Of a DNA stretch of 64,000 nucleotides, positions 26,610-36,286 are shown one piece after another; the stretch's first letter is position 1; each line of letters starts with the position of its first letter. Source of the DNA: Microbacterium sp. 2FI (GTDB lineage Bacteria > Actinomycetota > Actinomycetes > Actinomycetales > Microbacteriaceae); the NCBI RefSeq assembly GCF_005502885.1, contig NZ_SCMR01000001.1, positions 62,001 to 126,000 of the forward strand. Reading direction: 5' to 3'. The notes beneath the pieces were generated by a model. The model was not told the origin of the DNA and made no database searches. It saw only the letters and a program-made list of their open reading frames with translations. The position numbers and the translations under genes were made by a program.

Positions 26610-27764
26610 ATGCGCATCCTGCACACCTCTGACTGGCACATCGGGCGGTCGTTCCACGGCCACGCCACGCTCGATGCGCTGCGCGGCGTGCTCGATGCCC
26701 TGGTGGCACGGGTCCGTGAGCACGAGGTCGACGTCGTGATCGTGGCGGGCGACGTGTTCGACTCCGCGGCTCCGGCCGCCGCGTGCTACTCGCTCCTCAC
26801 CGACACGCTGCGCTCGCTGGCGGATGCCGGGGCCGCCGTCGTCGTCACAAGCGGCAACCACGATTCCGCCGCCCGGTTGGGCTTCCAGTCGTCGCTGCTG
26901 CGCGACGGCATCCACGTCGTGACCGATCCGCTGACGATCGGCACCCCGATCACGCTCGCCGACGAGCACGGCCCGGTCCACGTGTACGGCATCCCGTTCC
27001 TCGAGCCGGCCCTCGTACGTCACCTCTGGCCGGATGCCGAACTGCGCTCGCAGCACCACACGTTGGCCCACGCGATGGACCTCATCCGGGCCGACATCGC
27101 CGCACGCGGCGGGCGCTCGGTCACGATCGCGCACTGCTTCGCCGCCGGCGTCGATGCGACCCCCGGCGTCGAGCGCGAGATCCGGCAGGGGAGCCTCGAC
27201 GTCGTTCCGCTCGCCGTGTTCGACGGCCCCGACTACGTCGCGCTCGGCCACATCCACGGGCGACAGCGACTCTCCGACGCGGTTCGCTATGCGGGCGCGC
27301 CGCTTCACTACAGCTTCGGCGAGGCCGACAAGCCCCGCGGCTCGTGGCTCGTCGAGTTGGATGCCGCCGGCCTCGCCTCGGTCGAGTGGCTCGATCTGCC
27401 GATCCCGCGCCGGCTCGTGACGATCCGCGGAGCCCTCGACGATCTGCTCTCCGATGCGAGTCACGCCGGCGCAGTCGACGCGTGGGTGTGTGCGCAATAC
27501 ACCGACGCGACGCCTCAGCCCGAGCCGATGCGCCGGCTGCAGGCGCGCTTCCCGCACTGCGCGACCGTCATGCACACGCCCGAGGGTGTGCGCGGCGACG
27601 ACGGCCTCACCTACGCGCGCCGGGTCCGCGCGGCCCGATCCGACGCTGAACTCGTCGATGCCTTCCTCGCTCACGTGCGCGAAGGCGAGGGCGCTTCTGA
27701 GCGCGAAGCCGAGATCATCCGCGACGTGATCGACGAGCGCACCTTGACCGAGGCCCTCGCATGA
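26610..27764 (+). CDS. sbcD: Exonuclease subunit SbcD
   Basis: 384 residues. The Mre11/SbcD phosphoesterase motifs appear in order: ILHTSDWHIG, VIVAGDVFD, VVVTSGNHDS, ITIAHCF-like VTIAHCFAAG, and YVALGHIHGRQ. These ligate two Mn ions. With SbcC it forms the nuclease that opens hairpins and trims blocked DNA ends. The ATG at 26610 gives the conserved start; the GTG at 26604 is better spaced from GGAGGAG and would add two residues. Its end overlaps sbcC by 4 bp. Confidence 0.95.
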   Translation: MRILHTSDWHIGRSFHGHATLDALRGVLDALVARVREHEVDVVIVAGDVFDSAAPAAACYSLLTDTLRSLADAGAAVVVTSGNHDSAARLGFQSSLLRDGIHVVTDPLTIGTPITLADEHGPVHVYGIPFLEPALVRHLWPDAELRSQHHTLAHAMDLIRADIAARGGRSVTIAHCFAAGVDATPGVEREIRQGSLDVVPLAVFDGPDYVALGHIHGRQRLSDAVRYAGAPLHYSFGEADKPRGSWLVELDAAGLASVEWLDLPIPRRLVTIRGALDDLLSDASHAGAVDAWVCAQYTDATPQPEPMRRLQARFPHCATVMHTPEGVRGDDGLTYARRVRAARSDAELVDAFLAHVREGEGASEREAEIIRDVIDERTLTEALA

Positions 27765-30700
27765 GGCTCCACAGGCTCGAACTCACCGGATTCGGCCCCT
27801 TCCGCGAGCAGCAGACCGTCGACTTCGACGCGTTCGCCGCCGACGGCATCTTCCTCATCGCCGGTCGTACCGGCGCGGGCAAGTCGAGCGTGCTCGACGG
27901 CGTGTGCTTCGGGCTCTACGGAGGCGTGCCCCGATATGAGGGCGTCGAGAAGCGACTGCGCAGCGACCATTGCGACCCCGATGACCCCACGAGTGTCGTG
28001 GTCGAGTTCAGCGCTGCCGGCCGCCGATGGCGGGTGACTCGTTCGCCCGAGTACGACCGCCCCAAGCTTCGCGGCACCGGCATGACCACCGAGCCGCATC
28101 GTGCCCAGCTCGACGAGCTGATCGAGGGGGTCTGGATCGGTCGCGCGGCACGGCCGGTCGATGTGGCCCGCGAGCTCGACGAGCTGCTGGGACTCAATCA
28201 GCAGCAGTTCCTGCAGGTGATCCTGCTCGCGCAGAACCGGTTCGCCGAGTTCCTGCTCGCGAAGAACGACGACCGGCAGCGGCTGCTGCGCCGGCTCTTC
28301 GGCACCCGCACCTACGAGGGCTATCAGGTCTCCCTTGAGCAGCGTCGCAAAGACGCCGAGCGGGAGCTCGCTCACGCGGGCAGCGGGGTCGAACTGCTCC
28401 TCGATGAGGTCGAGCGAATGCTCGAAGTCGAGCGCCTTGCCGGTGAGCCCGCGATCGACGCTGTGCCTGCCGGGCTCGTCGCCCGTGACCTGTTGTCGCG
28501 GCTCGCCGCCGGAGCCGTCGGCATCCAGCGGGCCGACTACCGCGCCGAGACTCTCGTCCGAGAGCGCGATGCCGCAGACACCGCCCACCGCGACGCCGAC
28601 GCGGCCCATGTCGCGGTGAAGTCGCTGCGCGAGGCGCAAGAGCAGCGGCAGCGGGCGCGCACAGCGCTCGCCGCACGCGAGGCCGCGGAACCACTGATCG
28701 CCGAACAACGCCACACGCTCGCGCGTGCTGTCGACGCCGAGGCGCTGCGGGCTCCGCTCGACGCGGCCGCGCAGGCCGCGGCAGCCGAGACCGCGGCGCA
28801 CAACCTGCTCGAGGGTGCGCGTGCGGCGTGGCGGGATGGTGTCGGAGACGGGCCGCACGATGCCGACGCGGGAGAGGTAGCCGACGACGCCGACGAGGAC
28901 GCACTCCGCGTCATCGTGGAGCGTCTGACCGGTGACCTCGCGCTGTGGGCGGCCGCGGCCGAGCGTGAAGCCGGTCTGCACCTCGTCGATGCGCAGCTCG
29001 CCGACGGCGCCCAGCGCTGTGCAGACTACGAACGCATCATCGGCGAACTGGCCACAGCGCTCGCCGCATACCCCACCCGCATGGAGTCACTCGGCGACGA
29101 GCTGTCCGCGGCGAGCACCGCAGCCGGCGCACTCGATGCGGCGGAGCGCCTGCTCGCCGAGCTCGAGCAGCGGCTCGTCGCCGCGCACGAGGCCGAGCGC
29201 CTCGCTGCGGCGTCCCGCGAGGCCGAAGCGGCCTATCTCGCCGCAGCCGAACAGCACGATCGATCCCGGTCCGCCGTCACGCACCTGCTGCAGCGGCGTC
29301 TCGCCGGGCATGCGGGCGAACTCGCGGCCGCGCTCGTCGACGGTGAACCCTGCGCGGTGTGCGGATCGGCCGAGCACCCGGCGCCGGCGGCTGCCGGCGA
29401 CGCGGCGGTCTCCGACGAGATGGTCGCCGCTGCCGAGGCCCGGCGCGACGCCGATGCGGCGATCGAGTCCCGCGCCGTCGCTCACGCGCGAACAACCCGC
29501 GAGACGCTTGCCGAGGCGAACGCGCGATCGGGCGCCGCCGAGGTCGCGACGCTCGCCGCCGACCGGACCGTCGCGGCTGCGGCTGTCGAAACGGCTGTCG
29601 TCGCCCTCCGGAACAGAGACCGGCTGTCCGCCGAACGTGACGAGCTCGTCGCGCTCGAGCGCTCGGCTCGCGCGGAGCACGAAGCGCTCGTCGCGGAGTT
29701 CGCCGCGCTGCGTGAGAAGCTCGCAGCCACCGCCGCCGACGCCGAGTCTGCGCGACGCGCGATCGCGATCGCCCGGGGCGGGTTCGCCTCGGTCACCGCT
29801 CGCATCGCCCATGCACGAGACCGGCGGCGGCGGGCGCTGGATCTCACCGACGCGCTCCGGGCTGCGGCCGATGCGACTGCACGCGCCGCTGCAGCAGCGG
29901 CCGACCTGGCGGCTCGAATCTCGACATCCGGGTTCACCGCAGCCGACGACGTCGCCGCCGCTCTCCGCGATGCCGCGACGCGGGCTGCGCTCGCTGAGCG
30001 CATCCGCGAGCACGAGGTCTCGCTGCGCGTCGAGCGCGACAGACTGCGCGAGCTCGAACTCGAGCTCGCCGGGGCGCCCGAAGAGCTGATCGAACTCGAA
30101 CCGACGCACACCGCGCTCACCGCGGCACGCGACCGGTGGACAGCCGCGGTCGACGCCGCGGCGCACGCGTCGCAGGCGGCGACGCGCCTGGCGGAGTTGG
30201 TCGCGCGCGCGAACGCGGCCCATGCCGCGATCGACGGACTCGCCGAGCAGCAGGTAGTTCTCGTCCGGCTCGCCGACACCGTCGCCGGCCGCGCGCCGAA
30301 CACGCACCGCATGACGCTCGAGTCGTTCGTCCTCGCCGCCGAGCTCGAAGAGATCGTCGAGCGGGCCAATCTGCGGCTCGACGACATGTCGTCCGGACGC
30401 TACCGGCTGCAGCACACCGACGCTCGCGCGGCGCGGAACGCGGCCTCCGGACTCGGGCTCGAGATCCTCGACGCCCACACCGGCATCCCGCGCTCTGCGC
30501 AGTCGCTGTCGGGCGGCGAGACGTTCCTCGCATCGCTCTCGCTCGCGCTCGGGCTGGCGGAAGTCGTGACCGCTCGTGCGGGCGGCGTGCAGCTCGACAC
30601 CCTCTTCATCGACGAAGGCTTCGGCTCGCTCGACGACGACACCCTCGAACTCGCCATGCGCACGCTCGATGAGCTGCGCCAGGGCGGGCGCACGGTCGGA

Positions 30701-30811
30701 CTCATCAGCCACGTCGCCGCCATGAAAGACCAGCTCTCCGCGCAGCTCGTCGTGACTGCGACGCCGCAGGGGCCGAGCGTGATCTCTCAGGACGCCGCTC
30801 GCGTGAGCTGA
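27761..30811 (+). CDS. sbcC: ATPase subunit SbcC (Rad50-like)
   Basis: 1016 residues. Walker A AGRTGAGKSS is near residue 33; two long Ala/Glu/Arg-rich coiled-coil halves surround the zinc hook CAVC near 531 (GEPCAVCGSAEHP). The ABC signature QSLSGGETFLASLS is near 911 and Walker B LFIDEGFGSLD near 946. The architecture is complete for the Rad50/SbcC family. ATP binding closes the heads and gates the SbcD nuclease. Start ATGA overlaps the sbcD stop. Confidence 0.96.
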   Translation: MRLHRLELTGFGPFREQQTVDFDAFAADGIFLIAGRTGAGKSSVLDGVCFGLYGGVPRYEGVEKRLRSDHCDPDDPTSVVVEFSAAGRRWRVTRSPEYDRPKLRGTGMTTEPHRAQLDELIEGVWIGRAARPVDVARELDELLGLNQQQFLQVILLAQNRFAEFLLAKNDDRQRLLRRLFGTRTYEGYQVSLEQRRKDAERELAHAGSGVELLLDEVERMLEVERLAGEPAIDAVPAGLVARDLLSRLAAGAVGIQRADYRAETLVRERDAADTAHRDADAAHVAVKSLREAQEQRQRARTALAAREAAEPLIAEQRHTLARAVDAEALRAPLDAAAQAAAAETAAHNLLEGARAAWRDGVGDGPHDADAGEVADDADEDALRVIVERLTGDLALWAAAAEREAGLHLVDAQLADGAQRCADYERIIGELATALAAYPTRMESLGDELSAASTAAGALDAAERLLAELEQRLVAAHEAERLAAASREAEAAYLAAAEQHDRSRSAVTHLLQRRLAGHAGELAAALVDGEPCAVCGSAEHPAPAAAGDAAVSDEMVAAAEARRDADAAIESRAVAHARTTRETLAEANARSGAAEVATLAADRTVAAAAVETAVVALRNRDRLSAERDELVALERSARAEHEALVAEFAALREKLAATAADAESARRAIAIARGGFASVTARIAHARDRRRRALDLTDALRAAADATARAAAAAADLAARISTSGFTAADDVAAALRDAATRAALAERIREHEVSLRVERDRLRELELELAGAPEELIELEPTHTALTAARDRWTAAVDAAAHASQAATRLAELVARANAAHAAIDGLAEQQVVLVRLADTVAGRAPNTHRMTLESFVLAAELEEIVERANLRLDDMSSGRYRLQHTDARAARNAASGLGLEILDAHTGIPRSAQSLSGGETFLASLSLALGLAEVVTARAGGVQLDTLFIDEGFGSLDDDTLELAMRTLDELRQGGRTVGLISHVAAMKDQLSAQLVVTATPQGPSVISQDAARVS

Positions 30812-30835
30812 ACGACGCTCCAGCCGACCCGCCTG

Positions 30836-30864
30836 TTGTCCGGCTCGATACGCGGGTGTATTGT
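30836..30864 (+). promoter_or_regulatory. Candidate sigma-70 promoter for SGNH hydrolase
   Basis: TTGTCC and TATTGT are separated by 17 bp, 112 bp upstream of the hydrolase ATG, leaving a leader of about 105 nt. No riboswitch structure was recognised in that leader. Confidence 0.5.
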
Positions 30865-30975
30865 TCGCCCCAAGATCATTCCTGGGGGAATCAGATTTCA
30901 CCCGATGCCGGCTCGTCCGGCTGCGGCCGCGTGCCGCAAATCTGCTCCATCCACACAGCCGTACGGAGTCCACAC

Positions 30976-31830
30976 ATGCGCATCTCGACCGGGGCGCGAC
31001 GCGCTCTCGCCACCTTCGCCACCGCAGCCCTCATCGTCTCGGGAACCCTCGCCAGCGCTTCGGCAGCACACGCTGCACCTGCGCCGGCGACCATCACCCG
31101 AATGGCCGCTCTCGGCGACTCGATCACGCAGGCCGCCATGACCTGCAGCTCGCTCACGAGCTGTCCGGCCAACAGCTGGGCCACCGGCACCACCAGCTCG
31201 GTCAGCTCGCACTACTCGCGGCTGCGGGCAGCGGGGGCGAGCACGCTCGTCGGCTACAACAACGCGGTGTCGGGGGCGCTGTCCAGCGCCCTGAACGCGC
31301 AGGCGCAGAAGGCGGTGACACAGCAAGCCCAGTATGTGACGATCCAGATCGGCGCCAACGACGCGTGCACCTCGAGTTCGACCAACATGACATCGACGGC
31401 GGCATTCAAGACCAACGTGGAGAAGGCGCTCACCACGCTCAACGCGAACGGCAGCACGCGCGAGATCTTCGTCGCCAGCATCCCGAACCTGCATCGTATG
31501 TTCGACCTCAACCGAGGAAGCTCGAGCGCACGCTTCGTATGGGGTCTGCTGCGGATCTGCCAGTCGATGCTCGCCAACCCGACGAGCGACAAGCCTGCCG
31601 ACATTCAGCGTCGCCTCGACGTTCAGGCCCGTGTCGACGCCTACAACGTCATCCTCGCGGACGCCTGCAAGGCGGCGGCGAACTGCCGCTTCGACGGCGG
31701 TGCCGTGGCGGCTGAGGAGTTCGTGAAGGCGGACATCTCCACGCGCGACTACTTCCACCCGTCGACGGCGGGCCAGACGAAGCTCGCCAAGATCACGTGG
31801 GCGAAGACCCAGTGGGTCCCCACGCCGTAG
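30976..31830 (+). CDS. Secreted SGNH/GDSL hydrolase
   Basis: 284 residues. A signal peptide (MRISTGARRALATFATAALI to SAAHAAPA) is followed by block I AALGDSITQ with the nucleophile Ser, a block II-like YNNAVSGALSS, block III IGANDAC with the oxyanion Asn, and block V DYFHPST with the Asp-x-x-His pair. Several Cys pairs suggest disulfides. It is probably an extracellular esterase or lipase acting on acyl or acetyl groups, possibly on plant polymers. Confidence 0.9.
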   Translation: MRISTGARRALATFATAALIVSGTLASASAAHAAPAPATITRMAALGDSITQAAMTCSSLTSCPANSWATGTTSSVSSHYSRLRAAGASTLVGYNNAVSGALSSALNAQAQKAVTQQAQYVTIQIGANDACTSSSTNMTSTAAFKTNVEKALTTLNANGSTREIFVASIPNLHRMFDLNRGSSSARFVWGLLRICQSMLANPTSDKPADIQRRLDVQARVDAYNVILADACKAAANCRFDGGAVAAEEFVKADISTRDYFHPSTAGQTKLAKITWAKTQWVPTP

Positions 31831-31852
31831 TCCGCTGACCTGATCCACGCGG

Positions 31853-31881
31853 CATCCCGGGATGGGCTTCGTCCCGGGATG
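31853..31881 (+). terminator. Hairpin after SGNH hydrolase
   Basis: CATCCCGGGA and TCCCGGGATG make a perfect 10-bp stem with a 9-nt loop, 22 bp after the stop. No T tract. The next gene converges, so it may terminate both. Confidence 0.65.
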
Positions 31882-31896
31882 TTCGCGCGTGTGGGC

Positions 31897-32454
31897 TCAG
31901 ACGCCGTAGTCGATGCGCACGCGATCGCGCAGCTGGTGGCTGCACGCCGTGACCGCGGTGCGCCAGTCGGTGATCGCGTCGTCCTGGGCGCGATCCGAGA
32001 CGGCCTTGAGCACACGAATATGAACGCCGAACTGCTCGGCCACCCACGCGTAGGCGTAGGTCTCCATGTCGACGAGGCCGGCGCCGAGCGGGCGGATCAC
32101 CCCGACCGCCTCCGAGTCGTCGACGAAGTGGTCGCCGGTCGCGATGGTGACGCCCTCGGGCCCGAAGTCGACACGGGTCGGCAGCGACACGTGCTGCCCG
32201 ACGATCCCGTCGATGTCGGTGACGTCGTGCTGGATCGCCCCGCCGACGTCGTAGACGGTGCCGTCGAGGCGAGGATCGATCGCGCCTGCCGTGCCGACGA
32301 CCACGATCTCGTCGTAGGTCGCGGCGTCGAGGGCGCGCGTGAGCGCGTAGGTCGCCTGGAGCTTGCCGGGGCCGGTGACGAGTCGGTCGAACCCGGGGAG
32401 TTCGGCGGGAAAGGCGACGAGTTCGGCCTCGAGGGCGGCGACGAGAAGCTTCAC
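31897..32454 (-). CDS. Nucleosidase (MTA/SAH nucleosidase-like)
   Basis: 185 residues, shorter than the ~230 of MtnN. MKLLVAALEAELVAFPAELP, then VVVGTAGAIDPRL and the late GLVDMETYAYAWVAEQFGVH with ME of the PNP/UDP catalytic loop and VSDRAQDD place it in the phosphorylase/nucleosidase superfamily. It probably cleaves a nucleoside such as 5'-methylthioadenosine, but the exact substrate is not certain. Confidence 0.82.
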   Translation of the reverse strand: MKLLVAALEAELVAFPAELPGFDRLVTGPGKLQATYALTRALDAATYDEIVVVGTAGAIDPRLDGTVYDVGGAIQHDVTDIDGIVGQHVSLPTRVDFGPEGVTIATGDHFVDDSEAVGVIRPLGAGLVDMETYAYAWVAEQFGVHIRVLKAVSDRAQDDAITDWRTAVTACSHQLRDRVRIDYGV

Positions 32455-32506
32455 CGGCCCATTCTCGCAGTCGCCGCCTGAGAGGCCCCTCCGACGCCGT
32501 CCAGCG

Positions 32507-33967
32507 TCAGGCGAACAGGTCGGCGGGCGACACGCGCACCCCCGCGATGTCGCTCAGCGCCTGTCGCGCCGCGTACCAGCCCGGCATCCCGGTGACACCC
32601 GGGCCCGGGGGAGTGGAGGCCGAGGCGAGATACACGCCCCGCAGCGGTGTGCGCCACGGGGTCGTCGACACGACGGGTCGACGGAACGCCTGCTCGAACG
32701 TGAAGGCCCCGCCGAGGATGTCGCCGCCGATGTCGGACGGGTTGTAGGTCGCTCGGTCGGCAGCCGTCATCGCGCTCGTGGCGAGCACCCGTTCGCGAAA
32801 GCCCGGGGCGAAGCGCTCGAACTGGCTCAGCACCCGTTCCGTCGGGTCCAGCGCCGACCCCGACGGCACATGGATGTACGCCCACGCCACGTGCTTCCCG
32901 TCGGGGGCGCGCGTGGGGTCGAGGAGTGACGGCTGCACCGCGAGCACATACGGTCGGTCGGTGACCTCACCGCGGGCGACGGCGTTCTCGCTCGCCTCGA
33001 CCTCGGCACGGGTGCCGCCCAGGTGAACGGTGGGTGCCCGCGCCACGTCCGGATTCGCCCAGGGGATCGGTCCGTCGAGGGCGATGTCGACCTTCGCCGC
33101 CCCGGCGCCGTAGCGGTACCGGCGGATCGCCCGTGCGTACCGCGACGGCAGATCGGGATGCGTCAGCAGCAGTCTCGGCGAGGTGTCGAGCAGCAGCAGG
33201 TCACCGGCATCCGCGTCTCCCCGATCGAGATCGGCGAGCGATCCCACCAGCCGCCCCGTCTCGACCTCGCCGCCGTGGGCGCGCAGGTCTTCGATGAGCG
33301 CGTCGGCGATGCGCGACGCGCCGCCGCGCGGGTACGCCCACCCGTCGGCGGTGTGTCCGTGCGCCGCGAGGAACAGCCCCGAGGCAGCGGCGCCCACCGA
33401 CGGCAGGGCGGCATTCGCGTGCGCGAACGCCCCCGCGAGCAGCGCGTTCCCCGCTTCGGTCGCGAGCGTCGCGCGGCCCGCACGCGTGCCGAGCACCAGC
33501 GATCGGAGCCCGAATCGGGCGGTGACGACCGGATGCCGAGGCACGCGCAGCAGCTGCGACCCGGTGAAGTCGACCACGGCGTCGAGCCGGTGGCTCAGGA
33601 CGCCGACGACGTCACGCCAGGCGCGCCCGTCACGGCCGAGTTCCTCGGCCGTGCGATCGAGGTCGCGCCACGCGACGGCCGCGCGGCCGCCGTCGAGCGG
33701 CTGCGCATACGACGCCTCGGGCACGATCCACTCGATGCGCTCGCGCAGCCCGAACGCGCGGAAGAACGGCGAGGTGAGCGCCGCCGGATGCACCGCCGAG
33801 CAGACGTCGTGGCGGAAGCCCGGCAGGGTCAGCTCAGCCGTGCGAACCCCGCCGCCCGGGGTGTCGGCCGCCTCGAGGACGCGCACGGCATAGCCCGCCC
33901 GGGCGAGTGCGACGGCGGCCGCGAGCCCGTTCGGCCCGCTCCCTACGATCGTCGCGCGCCGGGACAT
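32507..33967 (-). CDS. NAD(P)/FAD-dependent oxidoreductase (PYROXD2 / phytoene-desaturase-like)
   Basis: 486 residues. The FAD Rossmann motif is TIVGSGPNGLAAAVALARAG near residues 6-25 with the following VLEAADTPGGGVRT. A C-terminal PGPGVTGMPGWYAARQAL forms the second flavin-binding site of the phytoene desaturase group. No carotenoid genes are adjacent and the sequence fits the PYROXD2-like branch better than CrtI. The substrate is unknown. Confidence 0.85.
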   Translation of the reverse strand: MSRRATIVGSGPNGLAAAVALARAGYAVRVLEAADTPGGGVRTAELTLPGFRHDVCSAVHPAALTSPFFRAFGLRERIEWIVPEASYAQPLDGGRAAVAWRDLDRTAEELGRDGRAWRDVVGVLSHRLDAVVDFTGSQLLRVPRHPVVTARFGLRSLVLGTRAGRATLATEAGNALLAGAFAHANAALPSVGAAASGLFLAAHGHTADGWAYPRGGASRIADALIEDLRAHGGEVETGRLVGSLADLDRGDADAGDLLLLDTSPRLLLTHPDLPSRYARAIRRYRYGAGAAKVDIALDGPIPWANPDVARAPTVHLGGTRAEVEASENAVARGEVTDRPYVLAVQPSLLDPTRAPDGKHVAWAYIHVPSGSALDPTERVLSQFERFAPGFRERVLATSAMTAADRATYNPSDIGGDILGGAFTFEQAFRRPVVSTTPWRTPLRGVYLASASTPPGPGVTGMPGWYAARQALSDIAGVRVSPADLFA

Positions 33968-34018
33968 GGCGTCATCCTCCCACGGCGGCTACCGCGCCTC
34001 GCCACCGCGGTGCGGAGG

Positions 34019-34675
34019 TCACACCAGCCGGTAGCCGACGCCGCGCACCGTCTCGATGCGGTTCGAGCCGAGCTTCTGACGGAGGTAGCCGATGTACACG
34101 TCGGCGACGTTGGAACCGGGATCGAAGTCGTACCCCCACACGCGGCTGAGCAGCTGCTCGCGGCTGAGCACCTGGCCGGCGTTGCGGATGAGCTCTTCGG
34201 CGAGAGCGAACTCACGGGCGGACAGCTCGATCGCCACGCCCCCGACGTGCGCTCGGCGGGTGCGGATGTCGAGGACGATGTCGCCGTGACTCAGCTCCGA
34301 GCCCGCTGCGGCATCTTCGCGGCGCATGCGGACACGGATGCGGGCGACCAGCTCGTCGAAACGGAAGGGCTTGCCGAGGTAGTCGTCGGCGCCGCCCTCG
34401 AGGCCCGCGACGGTGTCGTGCAGCTCGACGCGTGCGGTCAGCATGATGACGGGCATGCGCGACCCCGAACCGCGGAGCGCCTCGAGCACGCCGAAGCCGT
34501 CCATCCCGGGCAGGTTCACGTCGAGTACGAGCAGGTCGAACTCGCCGCTGAGGGCGAGGTCGAGCGCCTGCGGCCCGGTGGTCGCGACCTGCGTCGCGAA
34601 CCCCGCCGATCGCAGGCCCTTGTCGATGAATCCCGAGATGCGCGCCTCGTCATCTGCTATCAGGATCGATGCCAC
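34019..34675 (-). CDS. Response regulator, OmpR/PhoB family
   Basis: 218 residues. Receiver with acidic pocket ADDE (8-10), phosphorylated Asp52 in LLVLDVNLPG, Thr/Lys switch residues in IMLTAR and LGKPF, then an OmpR wing (IELSAREFALAEELIRNAG, NVADVYIGYLRQKLG, VRGVGYRLV). It lies 10 bp after its histidine kinase gene, which comes first in the operon. Confidence 0.94.
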   Translation of the reverse strand: MASILIADDEARISGFIDKGLRSAGFATQVATTGPQALDLALSGEFDLLVLDVNLPGMDGFGVLEALRGSGSRMPVIMLTARVELHDTVAGLEGGADDYLGKPFRFDELVARIRVRMRREDAAAGSELSHGDIVLDIRTRRAHVGGVAIELSAREFALAEELIRNAGQVLSREQLLSRVWGYDFDPGSNVADVYIGYLRQKLGSNRIETVRGVGYRLV

Positions 34676-34685
34676 GTCGTCCTCC

Positions 34686-36161
34686 TCATTCCGGAACCCG
34701 TACTGCGTCGGTTGCGGGGAGTGGCGGCCGCGGGGGGATCACAAGCCCCGGGGCCACACGGATTCCCGAGCGCGCGAGCGGCAGCGACATCGTGAACAGG
34801 GCCCCGCCGCCGACGGCATCCGTCACCCGCACGGTGCCCCCGTGGGCGCGGGCGATCAGCTGCACGATGTTGAGCCCGAGCCCGCTGCCCGCCCTGCCCT
34901 CGGCATCCGCGCCCCGTTGGAATCGATCGAAGACCCGCGCCTTCGCGTCGTCGGGAACGCCGGGCCCGAAGTCTCGCACCGACAGCTGCAGCTCTTCGCC
35001 GGACACCCGCGCGGCGATCACCAGGTGCCCGCCGCCGTGGGTGACCGCATTCTGGGCGAGCTGGAGCATCGCCTGCGTGACGCGTGCGGGGTCGAGCGCC
35101 GTCACGACCTCGGCGACCTCGCCCGTCTCTACCGTCGCGCCGTCGATGCCCTGGGCCTTGCGCACGATCTGCGGCACGAGATCGGCTGTGTCGACCGGCA
35201 CCCGCCGGATCGGCGAGGGGCCGTGGAGAGCGGCCGCCGACGCCAGATCCTGCACCAGCTGTCCCATGCGCTCGAGCTCGTCGACCGCCAGGTCGCGGGT
35301 CTCGCGCACGTCGCCGGCGTCGTCGGGGTCGACCACCTCGAGGTAGCCGCGGATGATCGTGATCGGCGTCTTCAGCTCGTGCCCGACGTCGCTGAGCAGG
35401 CGACGCTGCGAGTCGAGGGCTTCGTCCAGCCGGTCGAGCATGTCGTTCATCGTGACTGCGAGTTGCGAGACGTCGTCGCGCCCCTGGATCGGGAGGCGCT
35501 CCGAGACCGACTGCGCCGTCACCCGTTCCGCGGTTTCGCGCATCTGGCGAAGCGGTCGCAGGAGCCTCGTGGTCACGAGCGCGGCGGCGCCCGCGATGAC
35601 GATCAGCGTGGCCGCAGATGCGATCGCCCACACCCGGGCAGCGACGTCGATCTCGGCAAGCTCGGCCTCGATGTCGTAGGCGATCGCGAAGATCGCCGTG
35701 GTCGCGTCGGGTGGTTCGATCGTGATCGGTGTCGCGAGATAGCGCCAGACGACGCCGTTCTCGGCATACGTGCCGATGACGGGCTCGCCGTCGTCGGTTT
35801 CGGCGACAGCTCGCGCGACGAAGTCCGGTGCCGTGAGCAGGTCGACATCCAGCGGAATGCCCGGAACGAGAGCCGCCTCGCCGTCGATGATGCCGACCGT
35901 CCCGGTGTTGTCATCGGGGGACGCGCGCTGCACGACGGCCGCGAGCGCCTGTGCGGAGCTTTCCCACGTGCCCGTCTCGTCGTCGCCCTGCGTCACGAGG
36001 TAGCTTGCGGACTCGAGGTTAGCGGCCAGCAGGTCATCGACCTGCCGCAGGATGCGGCCGCGCTCCTCGAGATAGACGACGAAACCGACGGCGAGCATCC
36101 CGAGCCCCGCGACGATCGTGATGACGGCGATGAGTCGCGTGCGCACCGAGAAGACCGGCAT
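34686..36161 (-). CDS. Sensor histidine kinase
   Basis: 491 residues from MPVFSVRTRL; the frame stays open to an ATG at 36239 that would add 26 residues. TM1 lies near 10-30, an extracytoplasmic sensor of ~145 residues follows, TM2 is near 180-200, then HAMP, H-box LLSDVGHELKTPITIIRGYL, N-box QLAQNAVTHGGG, G1 VRDFGPGVPDD and G2 GSGLGLNIV. The stimulus is unknown. The output is the response regulator downstream. Confidence 0.92.
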   Translation of the reverse strand: MPVFSVRTRLIAVITIVAGLGMLAVGFVVYLEERGRILRQVDDLLAANLESASYLVTQGDDETGTWESSAQALAAVVQRASPDDNTGTVGIIDGEAALVPGIPLDVDLLTAPDFVARAVAETDDGEPVIGTYAENGVVWRYLATPITIEPPDATTAIFAIAYDIEAELAEIDVAARVWAIASAATLIVIAGAAALVTTRLLRPLRQMRETAERVTAQSVSERLPIQGRDDVSQLAVTMNDMLDRLDEALDSQRRLLSDVGHELKTPITIIRGYLEVVDPDDAGDVRETRDLAVDELERMGQLVQDLASAAALHGPSPIRRVPVDTADLVPQIVRKAQGIDGATVETGEVAEVVTALDPARVTQAMLQLAQNAVTHGGGHLVIAARVSGEELQLSVRDFGPGVPDDAKARVFDRFQRGADAEGRAGSGLGLNIVQLIARAHGGTVRVTDAVGGGALFTMSLPLARSGIRVAPGLVIPPRPPLPATDAVRVPE

Positions 36162-36286
36162 CCGCCAGCGTCTGCCCGAGTCCCCATGGCCGCCCACCTC
36201 CCCAGTATGGGTGCCCGCATCCCCGCACTCGGCGAGCATAAGGAAGGTCTCACCCCGCGGATGCCGTGTTCGTGCTGGGATGAAGG